The notes under the pieces are model-generated. The model saw only the letters and a program-made list of their open reading frames with translations, did not search any database and was not told where the DNA came from. Below are positions 1 through 10,423 of a stretch of 64,000 nt of DNA, piece by piece; positions within the stretch are counted from its first letter, which is position 1; every line of letters begins with the position of its first letter. Origin of the DNA: Chondrilla cf. caribensis. Taxonomy: Eukaryota; Porifera; Demospongiae; Chondrillida; Chondrillidae. The position numbers and the translations under genes are program-made. The stretch is taken from positions 2,476,163 through 2,540,162 of the forward strand of contig OZ026558.1 in assembly GCA_964020155.1 (NCBI GenBank), written 5' to 3'.

Positions 1-29
1 AGCTAAACTTGTTCTTTATACTTTTTTAG

Positions 30-121
30 GTGCTGAACCAACAAGGGCACCAGCAGAACGCTTCCCACCACCACCGTTTGAAGAGTCAGCCAGAACTAAG
101 AATGACCGTCAAGACCAATAA
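30..121 (+). CDS. 3'-terminal exon of an unknown gene (partial)
   Basis: A T-rich tract ending in AG precedes an exon whose phase-1 reading gives GAEPTRAPAERFPPPPFEES and then RTKNDRQDQ followed by TAA. Composition (proline run, charged tail) and a clean splice acceptor make this the last exon of a + strand gene whose other exons lie left of the window. No domain is recognisable; it is a disordered, proline-rich C-terminal tail. It is not part of the R repeat that begins about 450 bases later. Family unknown. Confidence 0.55.
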
Positions 122-566
122 GAAGAATGTGAATTTATCAACTTTTAAACGCTTTTAGACACAATTACCATGTTTTAGCGTGTTTAGTATATACTTTTGA
201 TTTTAAAATACTACGTACCTGGGTCTTCTAAAGTCGCCAAATAAGCACTCTAAGTATAAAACAATGAAAAATCGATTCAAACGCGCTGGAAGAGCATCCA
301 TTCCACGATTCTGGTCTGTCTTTGTCATCTGTATTTACGGGCAAGGAGATAACCGTGTATATCGAACGAACGGTTTATTTCCGAGTCGATTGACGGCCAT
401 GTTTACGGGGCATACAGCGTGATACAATATGCCAATACGATAACACACGGGTCCGTACATACACCGTACGGGAACCCGTGTAAATCTCGTCCTATATGTA
501 TCAACGGGAAGGGGTTCAACGTGTAAACGGGCCCGTGCACAACACACGTTTTCCCTGTGAATAATT
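122..566. other. intergenic, no gene seen
   Basis: Presumed 3' UTR and flank of the preceding exon. Somewhat CpG-rich around 350-540. Only short unsupported open frames; no repeat recognised. Confidence 0.4.
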
Positions 567-1711
567 TCAAAACCATGAAAAATGACATTTAAGAAAACAG
601 CAGTTGTAGTGGAGCTTAAAAAATCATTATCCGTATACTACTGTATAACGGATGTACTGATTGGATTCCTGACCAACACATAGCATACTGCTACACCCTT
701 GGTATTCAATGTTCACACACTGTACACACAACATATAATTGCTACACACCAACGTCAACCACACTCCATACATATTGTTACATACATACCTGGTTCATTA
801 TCTGGACTGCATTGTCTGAGAGAATAGAATACACTCTTTCCTCATGATCTTGGAGTTCAGCACTGATACCTTCCAAAGTCTACAGTTCTAGGAGCAAAGA
901 ACACACCACAGTCAGGTGTGGTACACTGGTGAGTTGAAAGGACTGTACATGTGTGTAGGTACAGGTGGACAGGTATTGTGCATCACACTGTAATGGCAGG
1001 GGAAATAGCTAATATGACAGAAATGGTGGAAAGAGTAAAATTGGTGACATCAAGTGGTCGCTACCTATTGCATTGAAAAGGCAACAAAATAGCACCAACT
1101 TTAGAACAGTTCTCTCCAGACGTTTATCTATCTCTACTTGTCCCAACACTGTACACATTGCCATACATATGTACATACGTACATGTGCTGACAACAACAC
1201 TACACTACATATAAATGTATGTAGACAGCTAGCACAGTACAGAATGTAGCTATATACATATGCAGTGGAACTTTGATAATCCAACACGTTTTAGAAAACA
1301 CATAACATTTCAGATTGAACAGGTTAACAAATTTTTGGATGTTTCTGGTGTAGTCTATAACAATGGTTATGTATGTTTCAGAATGCAGTCGGATAGTAAA
1401 GGATGACTGTTGGATTATGGAGGTTCCAATGAACTCACTATATAGTGGGAATGAGGGAATATGACACAGTTGACATAAATGTACATGGGTCTGGCTCTGT
1501 GAGACTAGTGCCTCAACCTAACCTCACACCATGAACTGTACACCTAGAATACACCTGTGTGTGGATACATGTCATACATATGCATAAGTATTGAATGTGT
1601 GTACGCACACATGCACTTGTGCTTTCACGCACATGAACACACAAACAGTAGGTACCCTCACATGTACACATTGTACCTGAATGATTGTGAGGTTGTGCAT
1701 CTGTAACTTTC

Positions 1712-1713
1712 TG

Positions 1714-1777
<64 letters not shown>

Positions 1778-1787
1778 GTGTGTGTGG
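1712..1787 (+). repeat. (GT)n microsatellite
   Basis: About 75 bases of nearly pure GT with single interruptions. The flanking sequence, a short stretch reading 'ggattatggaggttcc', is present on both sides, pointing to a local duplication around the tract. Confidence 0.95.
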
Positions 1788-2787
1788 ATTATGGAGGTTC
1801 CACTGAACTCACTATATAGTGGGAATGAGGAAATATGACATAGTTGACATACGTAAATGTACATGGCTCTGGTTCTGTGAGACTAGTGCCTCAACCTAAC
1901 ACCTTGACTTGTGCTTTCACACACATGAACACACAAAGAGTTCACACTATGAAACTGTACACCTAGAATAAACTTGTGTGTGCATACACACTGTATGTGT
2001 GGAACACAAGCACACAATGTGCTAGTGCTTACAAACACATGAATACTAAAATACCATACAATTACATATCCACCCACAGCACAGGGCTGTGAAAGGTTGC
2101 ATGTACGATTGCTACAAATGGCTTTAATTATAATACTTCTGTGCGTGGACTCACGTTATAACTGGATCTCCACATGGTTATGGAGTGATTCAACAATAGT
2201 CAAACTTGTGTAAAGTGAGATTGGAGAGAATGATAAGAGGAGAATGGATGAGCTACATGAGTGGGTAGTGTATACAAACAAGAGAAATAATGACAACAAC
2301 CACTTGTCAATAACAACACCTAGTTGAATTCCAAGAAAATCAAACTGGATTTACTGAAGAAACTCTCTTAAGAGGACACATTTGTACTAAGGTAAGATGT
2401 TCTATACAGTGGAACCTCTCTACTGAGGACACCTTGGGGCTTAGATAAGCTGTTCAATACAGTGGAAGCTCTCTACTGACGACACCTGAATTATACATAC
2501 ATAACAGGAATACTAAAACATGTACACTGTATGTTGCTTAGTAAGTACAGTAGACCCGAACAAATCAAAACAAGATATGACAACAATGTACACACAATAC
2601 CAATGTACACATACAACAATACACATGTACGAATACACTTTCATGACTCTGATGAAGCTCTACAAAATAGCTTCTCTGTTATCTTGACTGTATGTGTACA
2701 AGAAATCCAAGAACATATGCATAATAGTGTATGTACTGCATATACACACTGTAACACATAATATGTACACCAGTCTCAATACAGCAC

Positions 2788-3020
2788 AATTGTATATCCC
2801 CTAATACACCCCCAGGGAGGATACAACTGTATATCCCCTAATACACCCCCTGGGAGGATACAACTGTATATCCCCTAATACACCCCCAGGGAGGATACAA
2901 CTGTATATCCCCTAATACACACCCAGGGAGGATACTACTGTATATCCCCTAATACACACCCAGGGAGGATACAACTGTATATCCCCTAATACACACCCAG
3001 GGAGGATACAACTGTATATC
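2788..3020 (+). repeat. 37-bp minisatellite
   Basis: About six head-to-tail units of 37 bases, each containing 'cccctaatacac' and 'agggaggatac'. R2 has only about two units at 27,310-27,380 and R3 none, so copy number varies between paralogous blocks. Confidence 0.9.
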
Positions 3021-3062
3021 CTTTGATACACCCACCCACCCCACCCCCCCACACACACATAC

Positions 3063-3092
3063 ATGCACACACACACACACACACACACACAA
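3063..3092 (+). repeat. (CA)n microsatellite, short allele
   Basis: About 15 CA dinucleotides at the same relative position where R2 carries about 172 (27,728-28,072). Confidence 0.9.
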
Positions 3093-3293
3093 TCAGAAAT
3101 ACTTACTTAGTGGAAATTTGCAAGTTGAAATCCCTTTCCAGATGTATCTTGGAAGTTACCAAGAGGAAGCAGTGAGCCGAATAGCATCAGAGCGATAGAA
3201 ACCACCAAAAGATGTTGTAGCTGGTGAAAAAAAGACACAATTAATATTATATAAACAATAATAATGATGGTCTTGAGTATTGCCCTTCACGTA

Positions 3294-3626
3294 CACTACA
3301 AAAACACTGGTGGAAATATTCATGCATCACCATAATATCTTCATGAATTATGTGGTAGGCAGTGTAAATACTTAGGGCTGGTGTATGTTTGTTCATATTG
3401 ATTGATTGTATATTATGTATATGCACATTTGTATACCAGCCAAGCAAACACACCACCACCTCCCCTGCACACAAAGTTTGTACATTTGTGCCATGCTACT
3501 CTTTGTTGCATTCATTTTGTCTCGTCACCAATAACAATAATCATGACAAAATTTGAGCAGGTGATGGCACATTCATCAAGTCCACTGATACTGGTGAAAT
3601 ATTTTCACCAGTATTTTTACAGTGTG
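3294..3626 (+). mobile_element. MITE family 1, copy in R1
   Basis: About 330 bases bounded by inverted repeats: 'aaaacactggtggaaatatt' on the left and 'caccagtatttttacagtgt' on the right. The same family appears inverted at 11,784-12,125 and truncated at about 28,275-28,330. It has no coding capacity. The superfamily cannot be assigned. Confidence 0.65.
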
Positions 3627-3944
3627 TGCGGTTTTACATCATCACTCAAATTCACTCACAATTTTGATGGATTACGCAAATTATTGACGTATCAGATGAA
3701 ACTACACATGTACACACAGAAGACCATACATGTGGACCAACCTGTAACGTGGCACATTGATATAGTCTCAGCATTTGCCGACTAAAAATTGGTTTCATGG
3801 TCTTTACACGCTTGAGAGTACGGGATATCAGTGATTAACGAGAATTTCTTTCTTCGTGAGTGGAAGTAGCCGACATTTTAGAAACTGCAGTTGTTGGTTG
3901 TTCTTTGCAGCACTCGGAGCGACAGACAGCCATTTTTTACAAAA

Positions 3945-4010
3945 GCGCTTGTGATGACGCCGTCAAACGGACCAAACGTCATAGGCAATTGACGTGATTA
4001 TCGCGTGCTC
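3945..4010 (+). promoter_or_regulatory. Putative CREB/ATF-type promoter element cluster, copy 1
   Basis: A short CpG-richer stretch with repeated TGACG/CGTCA half-sites (tgatgacgcc, aacgtcata, attgacgtga) followed by 'attatcgcgtgctcgttcga'. Present nearly unchanged in R2 (about 28,483-28,547) and R3 (about 62,286-62,350). Promoter function is inferred from motif clustering alone. Confidence 0.35.
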
Positions 4011-4385
4011 GTTCGAAGCTCCACGGTGTGCCTCGTCATTCAGAGAGGATCATTTCCAGTAGCTGGACCGGGGTCCGTTCAACTGTGTTTAGATGAGGTA
4101 GCCGTGCTTGGTCGTCCACGTGTTTACGCTTTGTCTACCTCTATGTTTGCCCGTGATCACGTTCTTCCCACCATAGACCCTAGATACCTATGTTCCCACT
4201 ATGCTCACCTCTCCATTCACGTTTTTGTACATCTTGTGCATTCACCTATACGTTCACCTGTGTTCACATTTGCTCATTTTATTCGCACTTTGTTCACTTT
4301 TGTTCGCTTTCTCGAGATTTTGTTCAAATTGCTGGCTTATTTGTGCGCCTCCCCATCCACCTGTGTTCACTTGACAATGTGTTAA
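4005..4385 (+). other. Exon-like open frame VCLVIQRGS, copy 1 (R1)
   Basis: The first about 55 codons read like protein (TVCLVIQRGSFPVAGPG, then LCLDEVAVLGRPRVYALSTS); the rest is a translated GTTCAC repeat. R2 keeps the frame but R3 has an in-frame TAA. R1 lacks 13 bases ('aagacaagctatg') found in R2 and R3, so upstream frames differ and there is no upstream in-frame ATG. It could be a real first exon or promoter-linked noncoding DNA. I do not recognise the sequence. Confidence 0.25.
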
Positions 4386-4730
4386 CTTTTGCACAGTTCA
4401 TTGACGCTATGTTCACATCTGTGGTCAACTTTAATCACTTTTGTTCACATTCTTTACACATTGTTCCCCTTTCTCGTCACTTTGTGCACCTGTCCACCCG
4501 GCCACCTGTGTTCAATTTCTACAGTTCATTTACCCTTTATTTACCCCTTTGGTCACCTTTAGTCACTTTCCTTTCAGCTTTGGACTTGGTTCACATATGT
4601 ATACTTCCACTGTTTGTTCACCTTTATGCTTACTTTGTGCATCTCTCAATAAACATACTCATTTTCACTTGTGCTTCACTTTTGTTCACTTTCTTCACTT
4701 TGTTCGCCACTGCATTATTTGGTTAACTCT
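4186..4730 (+). repeat. Degenerate GTTCAC-rich repeat tract
   Basis: A loosely periodic tract built from 'ttgttcac', 'ttcaccttt' and similar words. Shorter versions follow the same promoter-like segment in R2 and R3. The long open frames over it are a by-product of the repeat. Confidence 0.7.
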
Positions 4731-5111
4731 CCATTCCCAAAAATATGATGATGAAAGTATGACAGCATTATGCATAATGCAATTTGGTATGAGAATAGTA
4801 AATATTCACTCATGGTTTCTGTATTTTAATGCAGTAAAGTTTGTATCTTAGTACATCCACCTTCTACCAAATTCAGGAACTGCTAAGTATTTCCTGCAAT
4901 ACATTAGTATATCCACAACACACACCACACACGAATTAATGGACCTTAATCTACGTTAATTTAAATGGGGCTGACACTTACCAACATAATCTCAGTTGTG
5001 CCTGTTTATGTTCATTAGAGTCAGACATAACTATGTACCTACATACATATATTTTCGTACATATGGGTGTCTTTTCCATTTTTTTTCACTTTTCTCTGCT
5101 TTGTTCAACAG

Positions 5112-5228
5112 CATTTTCCAACCCGCCTTGAAAGAATGAGAATCTCTCCTCTTGAGGTAGTTCGTTCCTCTGTTCTGCTGCTTAAAGGACTTGTGATAAT
5201 ACAACAATCTTATCAGCAAATTCAACAA
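5112..5228 (+). CDS. Candidate internal exon of an unknown gene (beta exon)
   Basis: A pyrimidine tract plus CAACAG acceptor and a GTGAGT donor bound 39 codons in phase 0: HFPTRLERMRISPLEVV, then RSSVLLLKGLVIIQQSYQQ. Its R2 homologue (29,835-29,961) contains a stop, and R3 keeps only the 3' half (about 62,787-62,850). Only this copy is intact. The amphipathic helical character would suit a HEAT/ARM-type protein, but I do not recognise a family. Confidence 0.4.
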
Positions 5229-5942
5229 GTGAGTATGTGTGTGTACCCCATCGTTGTGAGTATCTTGTGTGTGATAGAGGAAATTTGGCAGTGTGCACTG
5301 TCAGATTTTCACATTTGGATTGCAGAATATCACAATTTGAGAAGGTTGCTATATATACATACAAACATACTTGTACTGTATGTAAAGATACATACATATA
5401 TATGTACCTATACTATGCACACTTAGGTACCCAATAGTTGTTTTCTGGTGTAGACAATTTATATAAAGTATATACAGATATTTCAAGTAAAAAATACACA
5501 ACAGAAACTGCCTATTTCCTGCCTTGTACTTAACCAATTAACCCTAACAATGAACCCTGTCAGGTGACCTGTGCTCCTTCCCATCCACACATCAGTGACC
5601 TGTGTTCCAGGCTGATGTGTGCCCACTTGTTCTCTGATCTTTAGCTGAACTAGGTAGCGGGTACATGTGGACATGCTTGGATATATTATACGCACACATG
5701 TACACTAACACACGTTCATAATTATGTATGTTCATGTACACAGAAGCTCAAACTGCATACTTACTGTATGTATGACATTGTAATTAATCATACATACCTA
5801 TGTATGTACGTACCTGTACATACTCTTGCACAATAGACATTACACATGTACACACATCTACACGTAGGTACATAACATGTATACACACATGCACCTGTAT
5901 GTGTACGTATGTACAGATAAATGTATTTAATTGTTTCTTAAG

Positions 5943-6073
5943 GTTGGCTTACCTGGTAGATTGATACAGAGGTGTTCAGCTGCACTGGTCGATGAGAATC
6001 ACCCTCTCCACCAGCCACTTCAGAGAAGGTTTGAAAAACTGTCCTACCTGTCAATGTCTGTAGCTGACCTGAG
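5943..6073 (+). CDS. Candidate internal exon of an unknown gene (gamma exon)
   Basis: Acceptor at 'gtttcttaag', donor 'gaggtacat'. Translation in phase 0 is VGLPGRLIQRCSAALVDENH, then PLHQPLQRRFEKLSYLSMSV and ADL, ending in phase 2. The preceding beta exon (5112-5228) ends in phase 0, so the two can be spliced in frame. Likely helical. No family recognised and no following exon of the required phase could be found with confidence. Confidence 0.4.
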
Positions 6074-6479
6074 GTACATATGTGGGTGCATGTTTATCAT
6101 GTTAGGAAATGTACCGTACATGCAAACATATGCATGCACATGTGTGTTCCTTACACGTTTCTGAGGCAAATGCGTTATTAATGACAATTCTATCAATTTC
6201 ACCATAACTTGACACTCTTCCCGTTCTGATGGTTTATCAGGAAGGATAAATATCCTTCTATGCCTAATACAGTATACTTCATCTACTGTTGGCTACTCTA
6301 GTACATGGTACATACTGTAAGTCCATATACGTACAATAGGTGTATACGTGTGTGTGTACAGTGTACACACTAATATTTACTGACTTAAGAATAAATCAAT
6401 ATTTACAGAAAATTTTGCATCTTATAGCCCTCTGTTCTGTAAGTACAATGAAGTACTCTCTTACTGGCTGTTTGTGTGT

Positions 6480-6845
6480 GATGAGTGGTGTTCTTTTATA
6501 GCATTGGTTAGAGGGTGAGTACGTACATGTGGGAGTTGTGTTGTCATGACAATACGTATGTTAGTTGCCTCGGTAATGCACCTGATGTCACCCTCTGTTC
6601 TGAAGGAAATACAAATGGTGTCTGTTGTGTTTTCAGAACTTGTGTCTCCTAAAATTATTTGTAGATTTAAGGTTCTATGAACTTTTTCATAGTTAGTCCA
6701 GTAATATTGTCCATAATAGTTAGCATGTCTGTAGTTCCCAAAGAAGATGTCTTTTACAGCATGGGTTTGTGGGTGTGTACATGTGGGAATTGTGTTGTCA
6801 TGACAGTATGGTGGTTGCTTTGGTTAGTGTATGTGGTGTGTGTTT
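6480..6845 (+). repeat. Short tandem duplication
   Basis: About 100 bases around 'tgtgttgtcatgaca' occur twice, at about 6490-6600 and 6750-6840, with moderate divergence. No function visible. Confidence 0.5.
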
Positions 6846-6904
6846 CCATTCATCGTATGATTGCAAGCAGTGTGTTTAAGACCAATGGTTTGTGTTAGTC
6901 TCGA

Positions 6905-7690
6905 AAACGTAATTTCATTAGAGCAAACTTCAGAGAAAACCATTAATTTTATTGAGAAGAGTATACCAACCCATTCCTTGTCCACCACTCTGTCCACTAC
7001 GATACACACCATTAAGGTTGAATGCATCACATCTCTTGTACCAACATGCTCAGTGACGATGATTACTTCTAGCACATGCAGTTCCCATCACTCCACTGAT
7101 CACTGTCATTATCTTTAGCGGTAAATTGCATACCATTATGATAGGCTAGTCCATCTCCAGGAGTTCCTGTATAACCTGCTATGTTTAGTCTGTAGTTTGC
7201 TCCGCTGTTGCCTACAGAGAAGAAGGAAAATTGAGCATACGTATTTGAAGTTCCCTTTGTAGTCTCCGAAATCGACTCCTAGCTCTGTTCTCAGTCTTCT
7301 GGTAGTGAGACTGACAAGTTTCTCTAAGCCAAGCCAATGTTTACCTTTCAGTTGTCCAAACCCTGCTACGTAGTCTGCCCAGTTTCTGTGAAAATCTTCA
7401 GATCTATCCATTATTACCTAAAAGACAGTCCATCCTCCATTCTTCATATCACAGAAGATGTTAAATGGTTATCCACATCCAGGATCAATAGTGTAGACTC
7501 CATCTTTCCTACACGCATCCAGATAGGCCTCTCTACACTCACAATTTGTAGGGTCAGGACCTGTAGAATATGCAGACGTATATTGGTGATTATTGTACAA
7601 TCAATACAATGTAAAGTGTCTTGCCTACATCCTTTGAGATAGGCCTCTCTACATTGTCTATCCAGTGTTGATGGACCTGTGTGAGTACAT
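6905..7690 (-). pseudogene. Broken fibrinogen-related domain (FReD)
   Basis: On the minus strand the fibrinogen C-terminal fold can be followed: EAYLDACRKDGVYTIDPGCG, PFNIFCDMKNGGWTVF, SEDFHRNWADYVAGFGQLKG, HWLGLEKL, LGVDFGDYKGNFKY, FFSVGNSGANYRLNIAGYTG, GLAYHNGMQFTAKDND, and a C-terminal SLKFALMKLRF. In-frame stops interrupt it after DPGCG and after GGWTVF. A small insertion after NFKY shifts the frame, and more stops follow NCMC. A second EAYL-type start lies near 7,640. FReD proteins are secreted lectin-like recognition molecules in animals (family knowledge). No intact signal peptide or full-length frame remains. Confidence 0.8.
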
Positions 7691-8329
7691 CTATATAGTA
7701 CTTACGTAGGATAGAATAGTCACTATGTGTGAGATCCTACACAATGCATGTATACAAATGTATAATAATCCAGTCATTATTATAAGTATACGTGATGTAC
7801 TCACTGTATATTTTATATGTAGATAACATACTACGCCCATGTGTACACCCATATCTGTGTCCAACGGTTGTACTTGTACTTTCAACGGTTTGTGTTCTCA
7901 TGAATGAACGCACCATGATAAATTACTCACATGTAGTCTATCACTGGATTGGATAGGAATAAGACAGATAACAGTTTGAAATCACTTTTAATGGAAGGAG
8001 AGTTTGCTATGTTATAAGGTACACCAGTCAAGGTACGTGGAACACTTGTATCCGTATTCCATTTAGTGTCCATACACACAGGTGTAGAACTCCTGTAGTA
8101 CTATATCTTATTCTTTCCACCATTTACTGCTATTGAGGGTATATGTATGCTACTTACATTGTCCACAATGTCATGCTGTAGTAGCAGTAGAGGTATGGTA
8201 ATAGTTGTTGATCCACGACTAAAGTTGATTATATTCTTGTATCTGAGAAGTAACGTTCTCTGTAGTCAGTGTTCTATTTCTCCTTCATTCTTTGTGTGTT
8301 AATCTGTGTGCGGTGTGCCTCCAATTGCA

Positions 8330-8535
8330 GTGTACATCTGTGTGTGTTGTACATCCATGTGTGGTGTACATCTCTGTGTGGTGTACATTTGTGTGTGGTG
8401 TACATCTGTGTGCAGTGTACATGTGTGTGCGGTGTGTACGTCTGTGTGTGGTGTACAGTACATTTGTGTGTGGTGTACATATGTGTGTGATGTGTGTAGC
8501 GTACATCCATGTGTGTTGTACGGTACATCTGTGTG
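8330..8535 (+). repeat. About 15-bp GT-rich minisatellite
   Basis: Head-to-tail 'gtgtggtgtacatct' units with drift. The long open frames on both strands here are consequences of the repeat, not genes. Confidence 0.85.
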
Positions 8536-8785
8536 CTTTCTTAGCTGCCCTCCATCTACCCATCTCCTCTTACAACATCCTGCTCTTAGTTCCGTCCCAA
8601 TAGCTAATCTTCTGCAGTGTCTATCTTCTGTAATTTCAATCCCTCCCCTGCCTTCTCCAAGGCTATGAGAACTCCCTCTTTCATTACCCTAATTTAATTT
8701 TAGTTTTAACCGATTCACCTCATTCCATTCCAACTGCTCTCCAAATAGTAGATGTTGTTATTGAATCAAATTGGTATTTATTTAC

Positions 8786-9669
8786 AGGGCCACTGACATG
8801 GAAAACAAGTTGGCCTCATGTCACTTTGTTTAGTAACTAAGCACCCCTGGTGGTGTTGAACATCGCTGTTCTTGTCTCAAACTAGAGAAATTTGTAGTTT
8901 TTGTCTACAAAAGTACCGAATAATTGGCCATTTTGAAATATGTGTAATGATGTCACAAGAGGAACTAAAAACAACATATCCAATACAATTTATTTTTGCT
9001 GATTTTGCAATGATTTAACTCTAAATTCGATAATTATAGTATTATTTCCAAATGTCGTAACGATGTGTTGCTGCTGGATGCGATAGCAAAGCTGATAGTT
9101 GGATTAGCTGACAACACACACTCTCGCTAACATTTGGTATATATTCGCACTTTCCACATAATAATAATTATATCGTTTTCAATTATAATCGAGAGCAGTA
9201 ACCAAAATAACGTTCTACGATTTGTGCGCATACCAGGTAGTGTCAGCCAGTCTTAACTCGCCTCTCCTTGGTCTTCTTCCAAGGCACTTTCTGCCCCGAT
9301 TTGTCAATTGCCGCAACTTGCTCGAACAGATAAGGTTCCAACTCAAGAGCTGTAAAAAGACTGGAGTCATTTTCTACATCCTCAATGGAATCCCCTTTCT
9401 CTTCAGAAGTATTCATTGCACATTCGTTGTCGGAAGTAAGGCCATTAGAATTGCTTAAATCGTTCTCTGAAAGGCTTGCAGACATCTACCGTTCCTTTAT
9501 GATGTCACGATATATGGATGATATGACGTAATGTGGCGTAATTGGTTACTAAATCCTTGATTACCCCTCCCCCAGATGACAGGAGGTGAATTTGAACTTC
9601 ACCACTGGTGTTTTTTTCAACTATAAGGGGTAATTTCAGGCCAACTTGTTTTTTCATGTCAGTGGCCCT
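8786..9669. mobile_element. TTAA-type DNA transposon, 884 bp
   Basis: Terminal inverted repeats of about 30 bases (AGGGCCACTGACATG at the left; its complement CATGTCAGTGGCCCT at the right, each followed inward by AACAAGTTGGCCT). The right flank is TTAA, the left TTAC (a one-base decayed copy). A relative begins at 30,374 directly after an intact TTAA. A TTAA target duplication is known for piggyBac and Kolobok superfamilies. The AGGG start and lack of a transposase frame leave this as a non-autonomous element, perhaps Kolobok-like. Confidence 0.75.
9243..9485 (-). CDS. Small ORF inside TTAA transposon
   Basis: An 80-codon ATG-started frame on the minus strand, within the 8786-9669 element. 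It has a Ser/Asn-rich acidic N-terminus (MSASLSENDLSNSNGL), a core TALELEPYLFEQVAAI, and a basic end KVPWKKTKERRVKTG. The LEPYLFE word resembles the short acidic PY(Q/L)FEP motif of uncharacterised animal proteins of transposon origin; that link is recalled, not searched. It is probably the residue of a longer element-encoded protein. No promoter evidence. Confidence 0.4.
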   Translation of the reverse strand: MSASLSENDLSNSNGLTSDNECAMNTSEEKGDSIEDVENDSSLFTALELEPYLFEQVAAIDKSGQKVPWKKTKERRVKTG

Positions 9670-9719
9670 TTAACCCCTCAAATAACTGTTCTGATATCTC
9701 ATGTTCTCCCCAATTTTAA

Positions 9720-10165
9720 TTTTCATCCACAGTCTAAGGGTCCGTAACTGTAACACCCACCTAATTGGCAACCATCTGCTTCTAGTTCTAATGATATTAT
9801 AGGAAATTTCGAGTTTACTTCCAAAAAAGTCAATTGTACTCTTTGTATTTGCTTACTATCTTTTTCCATTAACCCCCATACTTCACACCCATACATCATA
9901 CTTGGCAGAACCAGACTCTAGAATAGCTTGGATAATGACTTCCATCTTATCCGTCCGATTTGTCTTTTCATTCTAATTATTCCGTATAAAGCCTTCTTAC
10001 ATTATTCATAACCTAATTAATCATTGCTTTGTTGCCTAAGAATTTATTCAGCACTAACCCGAGATATTTTGTAGGATTGTGTTGTCTTAATTACTTCTTC
10101 TCCAATTATAATTATGCATGTGGTTTGTATTGTCTTTTCCTTTCTAAAATGGATGACATTGCATT
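9720..10165 (-). pseudogene. Decayed non-LTR retrotransposon reverse-transcriptase 3' fragment
   Basis: Read on the minus strand, frame-shifting pieces resemble the end of a non-LTR RT: a TKYLGLVLNKFLGNK segment (the conserved KYLG turn after the palm), then an arginine-rich stretch, then an ESGSAKYDVW-like region where family members have a RYGCEVWG-type motif. Many stops and frameshifts; no catalytic YADD is left. Assigned from motif order only. Confidence 0.45.
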
Positions 10166-10248
10166 TTTTACAATAGTATTCACATTGCTACCTATTGTAG
10201 CAATGTAAAATACTATTAATATACTGTGCTGTCTTTACCCCACTGTAG

Positions 10249-10423
10249 CTTTACAAGAAGCTAAATTGGGTGCACACTGTGTGCAGGCTATCTTGAATTT
10301 TGAAGAGTGGACATTGAGACACCACCCCCTGACTATCTCCCATTCTAAGCTGAATGATGGGAAGGTCAACATTGTGTCCAGTAGTGTGGAGCTGTGTGTA
10401 GGTAGTGATCACGATCAGATCTA
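10249..10423 (+). CDS. Exon-like segment, possible terminal exon
   Basis: A CACTGTAG acceptor is followed by an open phase-1 frame: LQEAKLGAHCVQAILNFEEW, TLRHHPLTISHSKLNDGK, VNIVSSSVELCVGSDHDQI, stop. It could instead end at the GTAGTG donor just after ELCV. The composition looks coding. The phase does not follow directly from the gamma exon at 5943-6073, so any link would need an intervening exon. Not recognised. Confidence 0.35.

Larger units (their letters stand above)
567..5430 (+). repeat. Segmental duplication block R, copy 1
   Basis: From 'tttcaaaaccatgaaaaatg' onward this block matches R2 (from about 25,941) and R3 (from about 59,447) almost base for base over long stretches. It includes the CREB-like promoter segment, the VCLVIQRGS open frame and the GTTCAC-rich tract. 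Copies differ by indels: a GT tract and 37-bp minisatellite here, a huge CA tract in R2, and a TIR transposon in R3. The block precedes each receptor copy, so it is part of the tandem unit rather than an independent transposon. Ends are approximate because I aligned by eye. Confidence 0.8.

Noticed and set aside
2785..3020. CRISPR-like array of 37-bp units
   Set aside because: Units are contiguous with no unique spacers, in an animal genome; a minisatellite.
4190..4851. 178- and 136-codon Phe/His-rich frames
   Set aside because: Translations of the GTTCAC-type repeat; composition is not protein-like and is not kept in R2 or R3.
8269..8668. Cys/Val-rich overlapping frames near 8.3-8.6 kb
   Set aside because: Products of the 15-bp GT-rich minisatellite on both strands.
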